DNA of 64,000 nt from CALFMR01 sp035550595. GTDB lineage: Bacteria > Acidobacteriota > Vicinamibacteria > Vicinamibacterales > SCN-69-37. Location: NCBI GenBank assembly GCA_035550595.1, contig DASZOV010000127.1, positions 1 to 64,000 on the forward strand, in the 5' to 3' direction. The position numbers were made by a program, and so were the translations under genes. Positions 1-6,447 of the stretch are shown in pieces. The number at the start of each line of letters is the position of its first letter. Within the stretch, counting starts at the first letter, position 1. Below the pieces are notes generated by a model. It saw only the letters and a program-made list of their open reading frames with translations. It did not search any database and was not told where the DNA came from.

Positions 1-1
1 C

Positions 2-394
2 GAGACGACGACCGGCGGCCGCGCGCTGAAGTTCTACTCGTCGGTGCGCGTCGACATCCGGCGCATCGGCGCGATCAAGGACGGCGAGGCCGTCGTCGGC
101 GGCCGGACGCGCGTGAAGATCGTGAAGAACAAGGTGGCGCCACCGTTCCGCCAGGCCGAGTTCGACGTGATGTACGGCGAAGGCATCTCGCGCGAAGGCG
201 ACCTGCTCGACCAGGGCGTCGAACGCAACATCGTCGAGAAGAGCGGCACGTGGTTCTCGTACGGCGGCGAGCGGCTCGGCCAGGGCCGCGAGAACGCGAA
301 GGCGTTCCTCAAGCAGAACGTCGAGATCGCGAGCGCGATCGAGCAGAAGATCCGCAAGGAAATGGGGCTGCCGACGGCGGACGCCGACGCGTAG
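2..394 (+). CDS. recA: RecA recombinase, C-terminal part (cut by window start)
   Basis: RecA is the cytoplasmic ATP-dependent strand-exchange protein of homologous recombination and the SOS response. The reading frame is open from base 2 and encodes about 130 residues of the C-terminal part of the core and the C-terminal domain. Recognisable RecA blocks are TTGGRALKFYSSVR, the VKNKVAPPF and EFDVMYGEGIS segments and GTWFSYGGERLGQG, followed by the helical tail ending in TADADA. The Walker A and B parts lie outside the window. The family match is unmistakable; only the 5' part is missing. It is followed by an 85-base spacer and a tRNA gene. Confidence 0.97.
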   Translation, partial: ETTTGGRALKFYSSVRVDIRRIGAIKDGEAVVGGRTRVKIVKNKVAPPFRQAEFDVMYGEGISREGDLLDQGVERNIVEKSGTWFSYGGERLGQGRENAKAFLKQNVEIASAIEQKIRKEMGLPTADADA

Positions 395-479
395 CGGCGT
401 CGACGCCCCGCGCGGGTGCGAGCGGACGGCCGACGATGATATGATCGGCGGCTGTTCCGCTCTACCGGCGTCCCACCGT

Positions 480-555
480 GCCGAGGTAGCTCAGTTGGTA
501 GAGCACGTGACTGAAAATCACGGTGTCGGCAGTTCGATTCTGCCCCTCGGCACCA
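480..555 (+). tRNA. tRNA-Phe (anticodon GAA)
   Basis: A 76-nt cloverleaf with the acceptor stem GCCGAGG (480-486) pairing with CCTCGGC (545-551), discriminator A and an encoded CCA end. The D arm contains TAGCTCAGTTGG. The anticodon stem CGTGA/TCACG encloses the loop CTGAAAA, giving anticodon GAA for phenylalanine, and the T arm carries TTCGATT. A TATGAT hexamer at 440-445 lies 35 nt upstream and could be a -10 box, but no good -35 is visible. Confidence 0.96.
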
Positions 556-602
556 ACTCGAATACTTTGACGAAGCCGTAGTCGAGGCCGAAGCTGCGGC
601 CC

Positions 603-1127
603 ATGCTCCACGATCTTCGCACCGTCACCGCTGTGATCGACGCGATCGCTCGCGCGCCAGGCATCGTCGTGCCGCTCGTTCACGAGATGCCGGCGTCGCT
701 TTTGAAACGCCGGCCAGCGTCCGGCAAATGGTCCGTACACGAACACGCGTGTCATCTCGCCGTGGTGCACGACTTGTTCTTCAAGCGCTTGGACCAGATG
801 TTGTCGCAGCCCTCGCCGGTCATCACGCCGTACGATCCTGGCACCCAGGATCCAGATGATGCGCTGTTGAAGTTGGATCTCGACGCGTCGCTGGACGCGT
901 ACGTCCGCGATCGCACCTTACTCGTCGAACGGCTTCACCAGCTCTCCCCTGCCGACTGGCAGCGGACGGCCGAGCACGGTGAGTACAGCCATTACTCCGT
1001 CTTCATCATGTTCCGGCACCTTGCGCTGCACGACTTCTTCCACGCGTACCGGATCGAGGAGTTGTTGCTCTGTCGCGATTGGGCGGACGAGTGGCAGGCG
1101 GCGGTCGGTAGTCCTGAGCGAGCGTAG
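603..1127 (+). CDS. DinB-like four-helix-bundle protein (copy A)
   Basis: The 174-residue product has the DinB/YfiT-like layout: an N-terminal helix, then KWSVHEHACHLAVVHDLF around residues 42-60, and a C-terminal RHLALHDFFHAYRIEEL helix. The conserved histidines at both places are those that bind the metal in this superfamily, whose members often act as thiol-dependent transferases or are of unknown function. The substrate cannot be told from sequence. It is followed after one base by a second, divergent DinB gene, so the two are probably co-transcribed. Part of this gene is repeated in broken form at about 2298-2393. Confidence 0.8.
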   Translation: MLHDLRTVTAVIDAIARAPGIVVPLVHEMPASLLKRRPASGKWSVHEHACHLAVVHDLFFKRLDQMLSQPSPVITPYDPGTQDPDDALLKLDLDASLDAYVRDRTLLVERLHQLSPADWQRTAEHGEYSHYSVFIMFRHLALHDFFHAYRIEELLLCRDWADEWQAAVGSPERA

Positions 1128-1128
1128 C

Positions 1129-1623
1129 GTGGACCTGCTCGATCGGCTGCTCGAACACGATCGCTGGACGACAGCGAAGCTGCTCGACTTGTGCGGGCCG
1201 CTGACGGATGAGCAACTCGACCGGCCGTTCGACATTGGTCCTCGCTCGCTGCGTGCGACGCTCGATCATCTCATCTTCAACATCGAAGTCTGGTCGGGTC
1301 TGATGAGCGGACGGATCACGGCACGGTCAGACGTGCACCATGGCGAGACGTCCGTCGCCGCCATGGCCGACCGGCTGAACCAGGCGGCCGCGGAATTGTC
1401 AGCGGTCGCACGCGCCGTGCGCGATCGAGACGGCTGGGACGAACGGTGGACCGACGTGCTCGAAGCGCCGCGCGTCCAGCAGACCTACGGCGGCGCGATC
1501 GGCCACGTCATCACGCACAGCATGCACCACCGTGCGCAGGCCCTTTACATGCTGCGCGCCCTCGGCGTCCCGGACGTGCCCGAGGGAGACGTGCTGAGTT
1601 GGGAGGCGCAGTATCGAGCCTGA
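1129..1623 (+). CDS. DinB family protein (copy B)
   Basis: The 164-residue product has the DinB fold signature: a TLDHLIFNIEVW helix near residue 45 with the first metal-binding His and a C-terminal THSMHHRAQALYMLRALG helix carrying the HxxxHH-type cluster. This is closer to the classic DinB family than copy A. I chose the GTG at 1129 because it starts one base after the stop of copy A and the upstream frame overlaps that gene; an upstream in-frame start is possible. No strong ribosome-binding site is visible, which fits translational coupling. A metal-dependent role is likely, the substrate unknown. Confidence 0.8.
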   Translation: MDLLDRLLEHDRWTTAKLLDLCGPLTDEQLDRPFDIGPRSLRATLDHLIFNIEVWSGLMSGRITARSDVHHGETSVAAMADRLNQAAAELSAVARAVRDRDGWDERWTDVLEAPRVQQTYGGAIGHVITHSMHHRAQALYMLRALGVPDVPEGDVLSWEAQYRA

Positions 1624-1718
1624 TCAGTCGGCCGGCCTGACGATGAGCGGAAGAATTTCCTGTTCGATGACCGTGTAGAATGTTTGGTACTACCGCTCTG
1701 TTCTTGATGGAAATGGCG

Positions 1719-1943
1719 ATGACTTCGACCTCGCGCTCGGTGCACAGTGATCCGGCCGTGCTCGGCGGCACGCCCGTCTTCGTCGGCACACGCGTCCCCG
1801 CGCAGTCTCTGTTCGACTACCTCGAGGCCGGCGAGACGCTCGATGAATTTCTGCGTCAGTTCCCCTCGGTGACACGTGAACAGGCCGTCGCGGCTCTCGA
1901 ACAAGCGCGCGAGATGGTGCTGAGTCGTGCGCGTCCTGCTTGA
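1719..1943 (+). CDS. DUF433-family antitoxin
   Basis: Small protein (about 74 residues from the chosen start) with the DUF433 core: DPAVLGGTPVFVGTRVPAQS, then a DYLEAGETLDEFLRQFPSVT segment and the C-terminal AVAALEQARE helix. DUF433 proteins are winged-helix DNA-binding antitoxins that pair with DUF5615 PIN-like nucleases, as here. Several in-frame starts exist (1680, 1707, 1713, 1719); the later ones leave only the conserved domain, so the exact start is uncertain. Its 3' end overlaps the toxin start by 17 nt, typical of coupled TA modules. Confidence 0.85.
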   Translation: MTSTSRSVHSDPAVLGGTPVFVGTRVPAQSLFDYLEAGETLDEFLRQFPSVTREQAVAALEQAREMVLSRARPA

Positions 1944-2256
1944 CGAGAACCTCCCGCACGATCTGATTGGACAGTTGCCAGGCCACGACGTGTCGACGGT
2001 TCAGGGCATGGGCTGGGCCGGCGTCCAGAACGGCGAACTGCTACGTCGCGCGTCTGGAAACGTGGACGTGTTCGTCACGATGGATCGAAATCTCGAGCAC
2101 CAGCAGCACTTCACCGACCTGCCGTTCGGCATTGTCTTGGTCATTGCCCGGTCGAATCGCATGACCGACCTCACGCCTCTCGTCCCGGGCATCCTGGCGG
2201 CCATCGCAAAAGTCGAACGAGGCAAGTTGGATCGGGTTGGCGGCACGGGAACATAA
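1927..2256 (+). CDS. DUF5615 PIN-like toxin
   Basis: The 109-residue product starts with RVLLDENLPHDL, the signature of the DUF5615 PIN-like family, followed by a GMGWAGVQNGELL loop and VFVTMDRNLEHQQH, which carry the acidic residues of the predicted RNase site. It begins at a GTG inside the antitoxin gene, giving the usual antitoxin-first order. Family knowledge suggests an RNase held in check by the DUF433 partner; activity here is inferred. The gene looks intact. Confidence 0.85.
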   Translation: MRVLLDENLPHDLIGQLPGHDVSTVQGMGWAGVQNGELLRRASGNVDVFVTMDRNLEHQQHFTDLPFGIVLVIARSNRMTDLTPLVPGILAAIAKVERGKLDRVGGTGT

Positions 2257-2297
2257 CTCCCGCCATGGTGTCCGTCGGCCGATCGGCGCGGTCACTC

Positions 2298-2393
2298 CCG
2301 CGCCGCGCATCGTCGTGCCGCACCTCGCGCTACACGATTTCTTCCAGCGTACCGATCGAGGCTACCGTGATTGGGCGGATGAGTGGCAAGCGA
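2298..2393 (+). pseudogene. Collapsed DinB gene copy
   Basis: The spacer 2257-2477 between the toxin and the permease is not random. It translates to PAPRIVVP joined directly to HLALHDFFQRTDRGYRDWADEWQ (shown in parts here: residues HLALHDFF and YRDWADEWQ). These are the N-terminal ARAPGIVVP and C-terminal HLALHDFF/CRDWADEWQ blocks of the DinB gene at 603-1127, with the middle of about 110 codons deleted. It is a decayed partial duplication with no likely product. The rest of the spacer shows nothing I can identify. Confidence 0.75.
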
Positions 2394-2477
2394 CCACGCG
2401 CGTCGATCGTCAACCACGCCGGTTGAGTCGCCGCAAACGGCACCGCCCAGAACGCGTGGCGAACGTTGCCGAACGCG

Positions 2478-5174
2478 TCAATCCGACCGGAGTGTCGAGA
2501 CCGGATCGACCATCGCGGCGCGTCTGGCCGGCACGATAGTGGCGACGATGGCGGCGGCGAGGGCCAGCGCGGCGGCGCTCGCCAGCGTCCACGGATCGCC
2601 CGGTGCGACGCCGTACAATTGGCTGCGGATGAATCGCACCAACGCGAGCGCGCCGAACGCACCAGCCCCGGCGCCGAGTCCGCCGAGCCACAGCGCTTCG
2701 CTGAGCACGGAACGGGCCATCATGCCGGGCGTGGCGCCGAGCGCGATGCGTACGCCGATCTCACGACGCCGGCGCGTGAGGTTGTACGCGACCAGCCCAT
2801 AGAGTCCGATACAGGCCAACAGCACCGCCAGGATCGAGAGCCCGCCGACGAGCGTCGCGAAGAGTGCCTCCCTGCCGAGGTTCTGATCGCGCACGTTCGC
2901 CTCAGTGGTGATGTCTGTGAGCGGAACATCCGGATTGAGCGCCATGACGACCTGGCGGGCCGAATCGGCCAGCGTCAGCGGGGCCGGCGTGGTGCGCACG
3001 GCAATATAGGCGGAGCCGTGACGGCTCTGGCGATAGGAGAAGTAGACGGTCGGCGGAATGGGATCTCTGAGCCCGGTATATTTCGCATCACTGCTGACGC
3101 CCACGATGGACCACGGCTCGTCATTGATCGTGAGTGTTTGGCCAATCGGATAACGATCGGGGAGATACCGGTGCACGAAGGTCTCGTTGACGACCACCAC
3201 CTTTGTGGCGGCGGCCGTGTCCTTGGCCGCGAGGCCGCGTCCGAGGACGAGGGGAATGCCCATGGTGCCGAAGAACGTCTCGCTGACGTCAAGCCGGTAC
3301 GCCCGCGGGTTGCTGGTGCCGGAGAGATCCGGCCTGGCCGGCAAGGTGAAGAATCCGCCGCCGGACATGACGCGGCCGAGCAGCTTGTAATGACTCACGG
3401 CGACCGATTGTGCGCCTGGGATCCGTGCGATCGCCGTCTGCACTTGGTCGAAGAACTCGACCGCTTCGTCGTCACTTAGACCCGCCGCGCTCGGGTCCAG
3501 CCGAAACAACAGGAGATGATCGATCCGGAATCCGGGATCGATGCGCGTGAGGTTCGTGAGCGTCCGAACGTAGAAGGCCGCGCCGGCGATCAGCACCGTC
3601 GCCAGGGTGATCTGGATGGCGACGAGCGCGCGTCCGCCGACGAGGCGCGGCATCCCCGCCACGCCGCGCGGCCGCATCCCAGCGGCGGGATCCATGCGTG
3701 CCGCCCGAAAGGCGGGAACAAAGCCGGATAGAACGGCCGTGCCGATCGTCAGTCCCGCGGTGAACGCCAGGACAGTGGGATCGAGCGGAAATCGGTACGG
3801 CAGCCCCTCGCGAGTGCCCGCGAGCAGCCGCCACAACAGACCGCGGCTCCACACGGCGACGAGGAGGCCGAGCGCGCCGCCGGCGACCGCGAGGATCGCG
3901 CTTTCGGCGAGCGACTGCCGGATGATTCGCCAGCGGCCGCCACCGAGCGCCGCTCGAATCGACCACTCGTGCTGCCGGGCGGCCGCACGGGCGATCGAGA
4001 GCCCGGCCAGATTCGTCGCCGCAATCATGAGCACGATGACGACCACGCTCATGAGGATGGCGAGCGGTTGCGTATAGCGCTGGCGATCGGTGGCCAGGCC
4101 AGCTCTCCCGTCGGCGATCTCGACACGCGGCGCCTGCATCACGTCGGCCGTCAGCGCGGCAAACGTGTTCGTTACGGCCGACTGCAGGCGCTGCTCGTTC
4201 CCATCGCGTCGGAGGCGCGCCATCAGGTGCAGCCACCAGGTGTCGCTCGACGAGACCGACGTCCAGTTCGGCGCCAGTTGGCCGCGGGCCGACATCGGGA
4301 CGTAGAACGCCACGGGCGTGTCGAAGCCGGGGCCGTGGAAATCGGCGGGCAGCACGCCAACCACGTCGAACGGACGCCGGTCGAGAGACACATGCTGGCC
4401 GATGACCGCTGGGTCCTGATCGAACTGCGTGGTCCACAGCGCATGTGAAATCACGACCGCCGGCGGCGCGCCATCGATGTCGTCGCTGGCGGTGAGCGGC
4501 CGGCCGAGCAAGGGTGAAATCGCCAGCCCCTCGAAGAACGACTCGGTCACGATGAGTCCGTCATCGACGACCGCCTCGTGCCGGCCTCGCGTCGTGACGC
4601 CGCGCAGTTGGTAGTAACCGAAGACGTCCGCATCGGCGGCCGCGGCGCGTCGCAGGCCCTGGTAGAGCGGATAGCTGAACGCGTCGCCCCCGTCGCGCAG
4701 TCCGGCAACGCCGGACAGCCCATGATCGCTCGTGCCGCTGAACATCCCGATCCGTGGACCGAGTCCGGACCAGCGCATGATCCGCAGATCTTCGGGATGA
4801 GGTACGGGCAACGCGTTGAGCAAGACGCCATTGACGACCGAGAAGACGGCGGTGTTCGCCCCGATGGCCAACGCCAGCGTCACGAGTGCCGTGACGGTGA
4901 ACGCTGGCGCGTGCTGCAGGGCCCGCAACGCGTGCCGAAGGTCCTGGCCTACGAATTCAACGCCGGCCAGCAGGTCCCGTTCCCGCGTACGTTCTTTGTA
5001 CGCGGCGAGATTGCCAAACTGTCGTCGGGCTTCCCGTCGGGCGTCGGCCTCGCTCATGCCGGCCGTCGTCAGGTCATCGACGCGCTCTTCGAGATGGAAT
5101 CGCAGTTCCTCGTCGAGGTCTCGGGACAAACGGCCGCGGCGGAACAGGTTCAGGAGTCGAGCCGGCAAGCCCAT
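2478..5174 (-). CDS. ADOP-type FtsX/MacB-like permease, 898 aa
   Basis: Large inner-membrane permease of the acidobacterial duplicated-permease type. Residues 15-65 form the helical permease prefix domain (DLDEELRFHLEERVDDL). A first transmembrane segment follows at about 93-115 (TLALAIGANTAVFSV), then a MacB-like periplasmic core, three FtsX membrane helices near 370-500, a second periplasmic domain and three final helices ending at VDPVSTLRSD. No ABC ATPase is encoded beside it, which is usual for this group, so partner and substrate are unknown. A PadR regulator gene lies immediately upstream in the same direction (25-nt gap), the standard arrangement. Confidence 0.9.
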   Translation of the reverse strand: MGLPARLLNLFRRGRLSRDLDEELRFHLEERVDDLTTAGMSEADARREARRQFGNLAAYKERTRERDLLAGVEFVGQDLRHALRALQHAPAFTVTALVTLALAIGANTAVFSVVNGVLLNALPVPHPEDLRIMRWSGLGPRIGMFSGTSDHGLSGVAGLRDGGDAFSYPLYQGLRRAAAADADVFGYYQLRGVTTRGRHEAVVDDGLIVTESFFEGLAISPLLGRPLTASDDIDGAPPAVVISHALWTTQFDQDPAVIGQHVSLDRRPFDVVGVLPADFHGPGFDTPVAFYVPMSARGQLAPNWTSVSSSDTWWLHLMARLRRDGNEQRLQSAVTNTFAALTADVMQAPRVEIADGRAGLATDRQRYTQPLAILMSVVVIVLMIAATNLAGLSIARAAARQHEWSIRAALGGGRWRIIRQSLAESAILAVAGGALGLLVAVWSRGLLWRLLAGTREGLPYRFPLDPTVLAFTAGLTIGTAVLSGFVPAFRAARMDPAAGMRPRGVAGMPRLVGGRALVAIQITLATVLIAGAAFYVRTLTNLTRIDPGFRIDHLLLFRLDPSAAGLSDDEAVEFFDQVQTAIARIPGAQSVAVSHYKLLGRVMSGGGFFTLPARPDLSGTSNPRAYRLDVSETFFGTMGIPLVLGRGLAAKDTAAATKVVVVNETFVHRYLPDRYPIGQTLTINDEPWSIVGVSSDAKYTGLRDPIPPTVYFSYRQSRHGSAYIAVRTTPAPLTLADSARQVVMALNPDVPLTDITTEANVRDQNLGREALFATLVGGLSILAVLLACIGLYGLVAYNLTRRRREIGVRIALGATPGMMARSVLSEALWLGGLGAGAGAFGALALVRFIRSQLYGVAPGDPWTLASAAALALAAAIVATIVPARRAAMVDPVSTLRSD

Positions 5175-5199
5175 GAGTGCCTCCGTCGATGACCGGTGT

Positions 5200-5538
5200 C
5201 TAGGCCGGGCCGAGCACGCGGGCGACGCCTTCGGTCAGCCGCACCCAGTTGTCGCGCTCGATTGCGAGCTGCCGCTCGCCGGTCGGTGTCAGCGTGTAGA
5301 TGCGCGCCCGGCGCCCCTTGTCGGTCGTCCCCCATCGGGCGCGAATCCAGCCGTCCTGTTCCATGCGATGGAGAGCGGGATAGAGCGACCCTTCTTCCAG
5401 GCGCAGCAGGTTGTCGGAGACGGCATGGATGTGGGTCGTCAAGGCGTAGCCATGGAGCGGTCCGCGGGCCTGCAAGGCGCGGAGCACCAGGAGCGAGAGC
5501 GTGCCTTGCAGGACGTCGGTCTTCGGTCGTCGGCTCAT
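5200..5538 (-). CDS. PadR-family transcriptional regulator
   Basis: The 112-residue product matches short PadR regulators: LQGTLSLLVLRALQARGPLHGYAL is the N-terminal helix and start of the winged helix, EGSLYPALHRMEQDGWI is the recognition helix, and RARIYTLTPTGERQL is the wing. It lies 25 nt upstream of the 898-residue permease and almost certainly controls that operon as an autorepressor. An inverted repeat, GCCTAG at 5540-5545 and CTAGGC at 5562-5567, sits just upstream of its start and could be the operator. Confidence 0.92.
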   Translation of the reverse strand: MSRRPKTDVLQGTLSLLVLRALQARGPLHGYALTTHIHAVSDNLLRLEEGSLYPALHRMEQDGWIRARWGTTDKGRRARIYTLTPTGERQLAIERDNWVRLTEGVARVLGPA

Positions 5539-5539
5539 T

Positions 5540-5567
5540 GCCTAGTCAACTATGTATAAGCCTAGGC
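5540..5567 (-). promoter_or_regulatory. Putative PadR operator and promoter
   Basis: Inverted repeat GCCTAG-N16-CTAGGC directly upstream of the padR start codon. The AT-rich centre TCAACTATGTATAAG contains a TTATACAT-like -10 element on the minus strand. Position and symmetry suggest autoregulation; the site is inferred, not shown. Confidence 0.4.
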
Positions 5568-5672
5568 CCGGCCGGTGGCCGGTGTCAACGACGGCTGTTG
5601 CCCGGCCGACCGCAAGGCGTACCTCGTGGTCTGTCACAAAATCTCGATCTCGAGCGTTCTAGCGGTGTGGAT

Positions 5673-5867
5673 GTGCCGAGTGACGTGCTCGTCGTGACCA
5701 ACGCCGGAAGCTCCGCGATCGATCTCGAGAGCGTTTTCATTGCGCACTACGGTCGAATCGCCCGCGTGCTCTCGCGTCTCGTACACGACCGCGCCAGGGC
5801 CGAAGAACTTGCCGTCGACGTCGGCACCGCCTACGGGTGCCCGCCGACCCCGCGCCGCAGCCAATAA
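5673..5867 (+). pseudogene. ECF sigma factor 5' remnant
   Basis: This frame reads IDLESVFIAHYGRIARVLSR followed by LVHDRARAEELAVDVG, which is sigma region 2.1-2.2 of an ECF sigma factor of the kind often found beside permeases in this group. Homology stops near 5823, and the last codons run into the 3' end of the opposing RelE gene. Region 2.3 onward and region 4 are missing. It is therefore a truncated relic, apparently cut when the TA pair came in. Confidence 0.6.
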
Positions 5868-6154
5868 AGAGGTCGGCGCTTCGAATGGACAACCCCGAGT
5901 ACGAGGACGTGGTCCGCATAATGCTCGAACGCGATGAGGTAGGGAAAGCGCGACAGGACAGCTTTCCGGATCACGAGGGCTGCGGACGTTGTGCCCGGCC
6001 ATCTTGGAAACGCCTGGGGAGCGTTCTCGATTCGGTCCAGCACCTCAGCAACAGCCGGCACGAAGGCATCGCCGAGACCTTGGCGCTGTTCCTCGTACCA
6101 CAACGCCGCTGAGCGAATTTCCGAGCCGACCTCAGGATGAAGCTCGACCCGCAC
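5831..6154 (-). CDS. RelE/ParE-type toxin
   Basis: The 107-residue product has the RelE/ParE fold order: ELHPEVGSEIRSAALWYEEQR at the N-terminus (helices 1 and 2), a GLGDAFVPAVAEVLDRI helix, and the C-terminal strands FPYLIAFEHYADHVLVLGVV ending in HSKRRPLYWLRR. In the family these proteins are ribosome-dependent mRNA interferases or gyrase poisons; which one applies cannot be decided here. The start overlaps the upstream antitoxin gene by 23 nt. Confidence 0.88.
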   Translation of the reverse strand: MRVELHPEVGSEIRSAALWYEEQRQGLGDAFVPAVAEVLDRIENAPQAFPRWPGTTSAALVIRKAVLSRFPYLIAFEHYADHVLVLGVVHSKRRPLYWLRRGVGGHP

Positions 6155-6380
6155 GCCGCTGCTCGAGTTCCTTCACGATGTCCTCGCGAACGGTCTCCCA
6201 CGGCACGGTCTGCACGTGGCCCTCGGCCACGTCACGTGAACGACGGTCCAACTCGGCCGCCCAGGCGGTCGCGACCTCGTCCGCCGGCTCCTCGAGACTC
6301 GAGAGGAGTTCCTCCGCCACGCGTGCACGTTCGCCGCGCGGAAGTCGCAGCGCCTCAGCGAGCAGTTCTTCAGTCGACAT
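6132..6380 (-). CDS. Addiction module component (TIGR02574-type antitoxin)
   Basis: The 82-residue acidic protein begins STEELLAEALRLPRGERARV and carries the LLSSLEEP and WAAELDRRSRDV segments of the TIGR02574/Unstab_antitox family, with a C-terminal toxin-binding helix (REDIVKELEQRR). It precedes and overlaps the RelE-like toxin gene, so the two form a standard antitoxin-first module. It lies between two permease genes and may have inserted there, since a sigma-factor relic lies at the far side. Confidence 0.88.
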   Translation of the reverse strand: MSTEELLAEALRLPRGERARVAEELLSSLEEPADEVATAWAAELDRRSRDVAEGHVQTVPWETVREDIVKELEQRRAGRASS

Positions 6381-6447
6381 GTCGTGAGCCTCCGGGTTCT
6401 CGCAGCTCCGGTTCCGCGATTATCGCATCGCCGACCCGCCGGATTCC

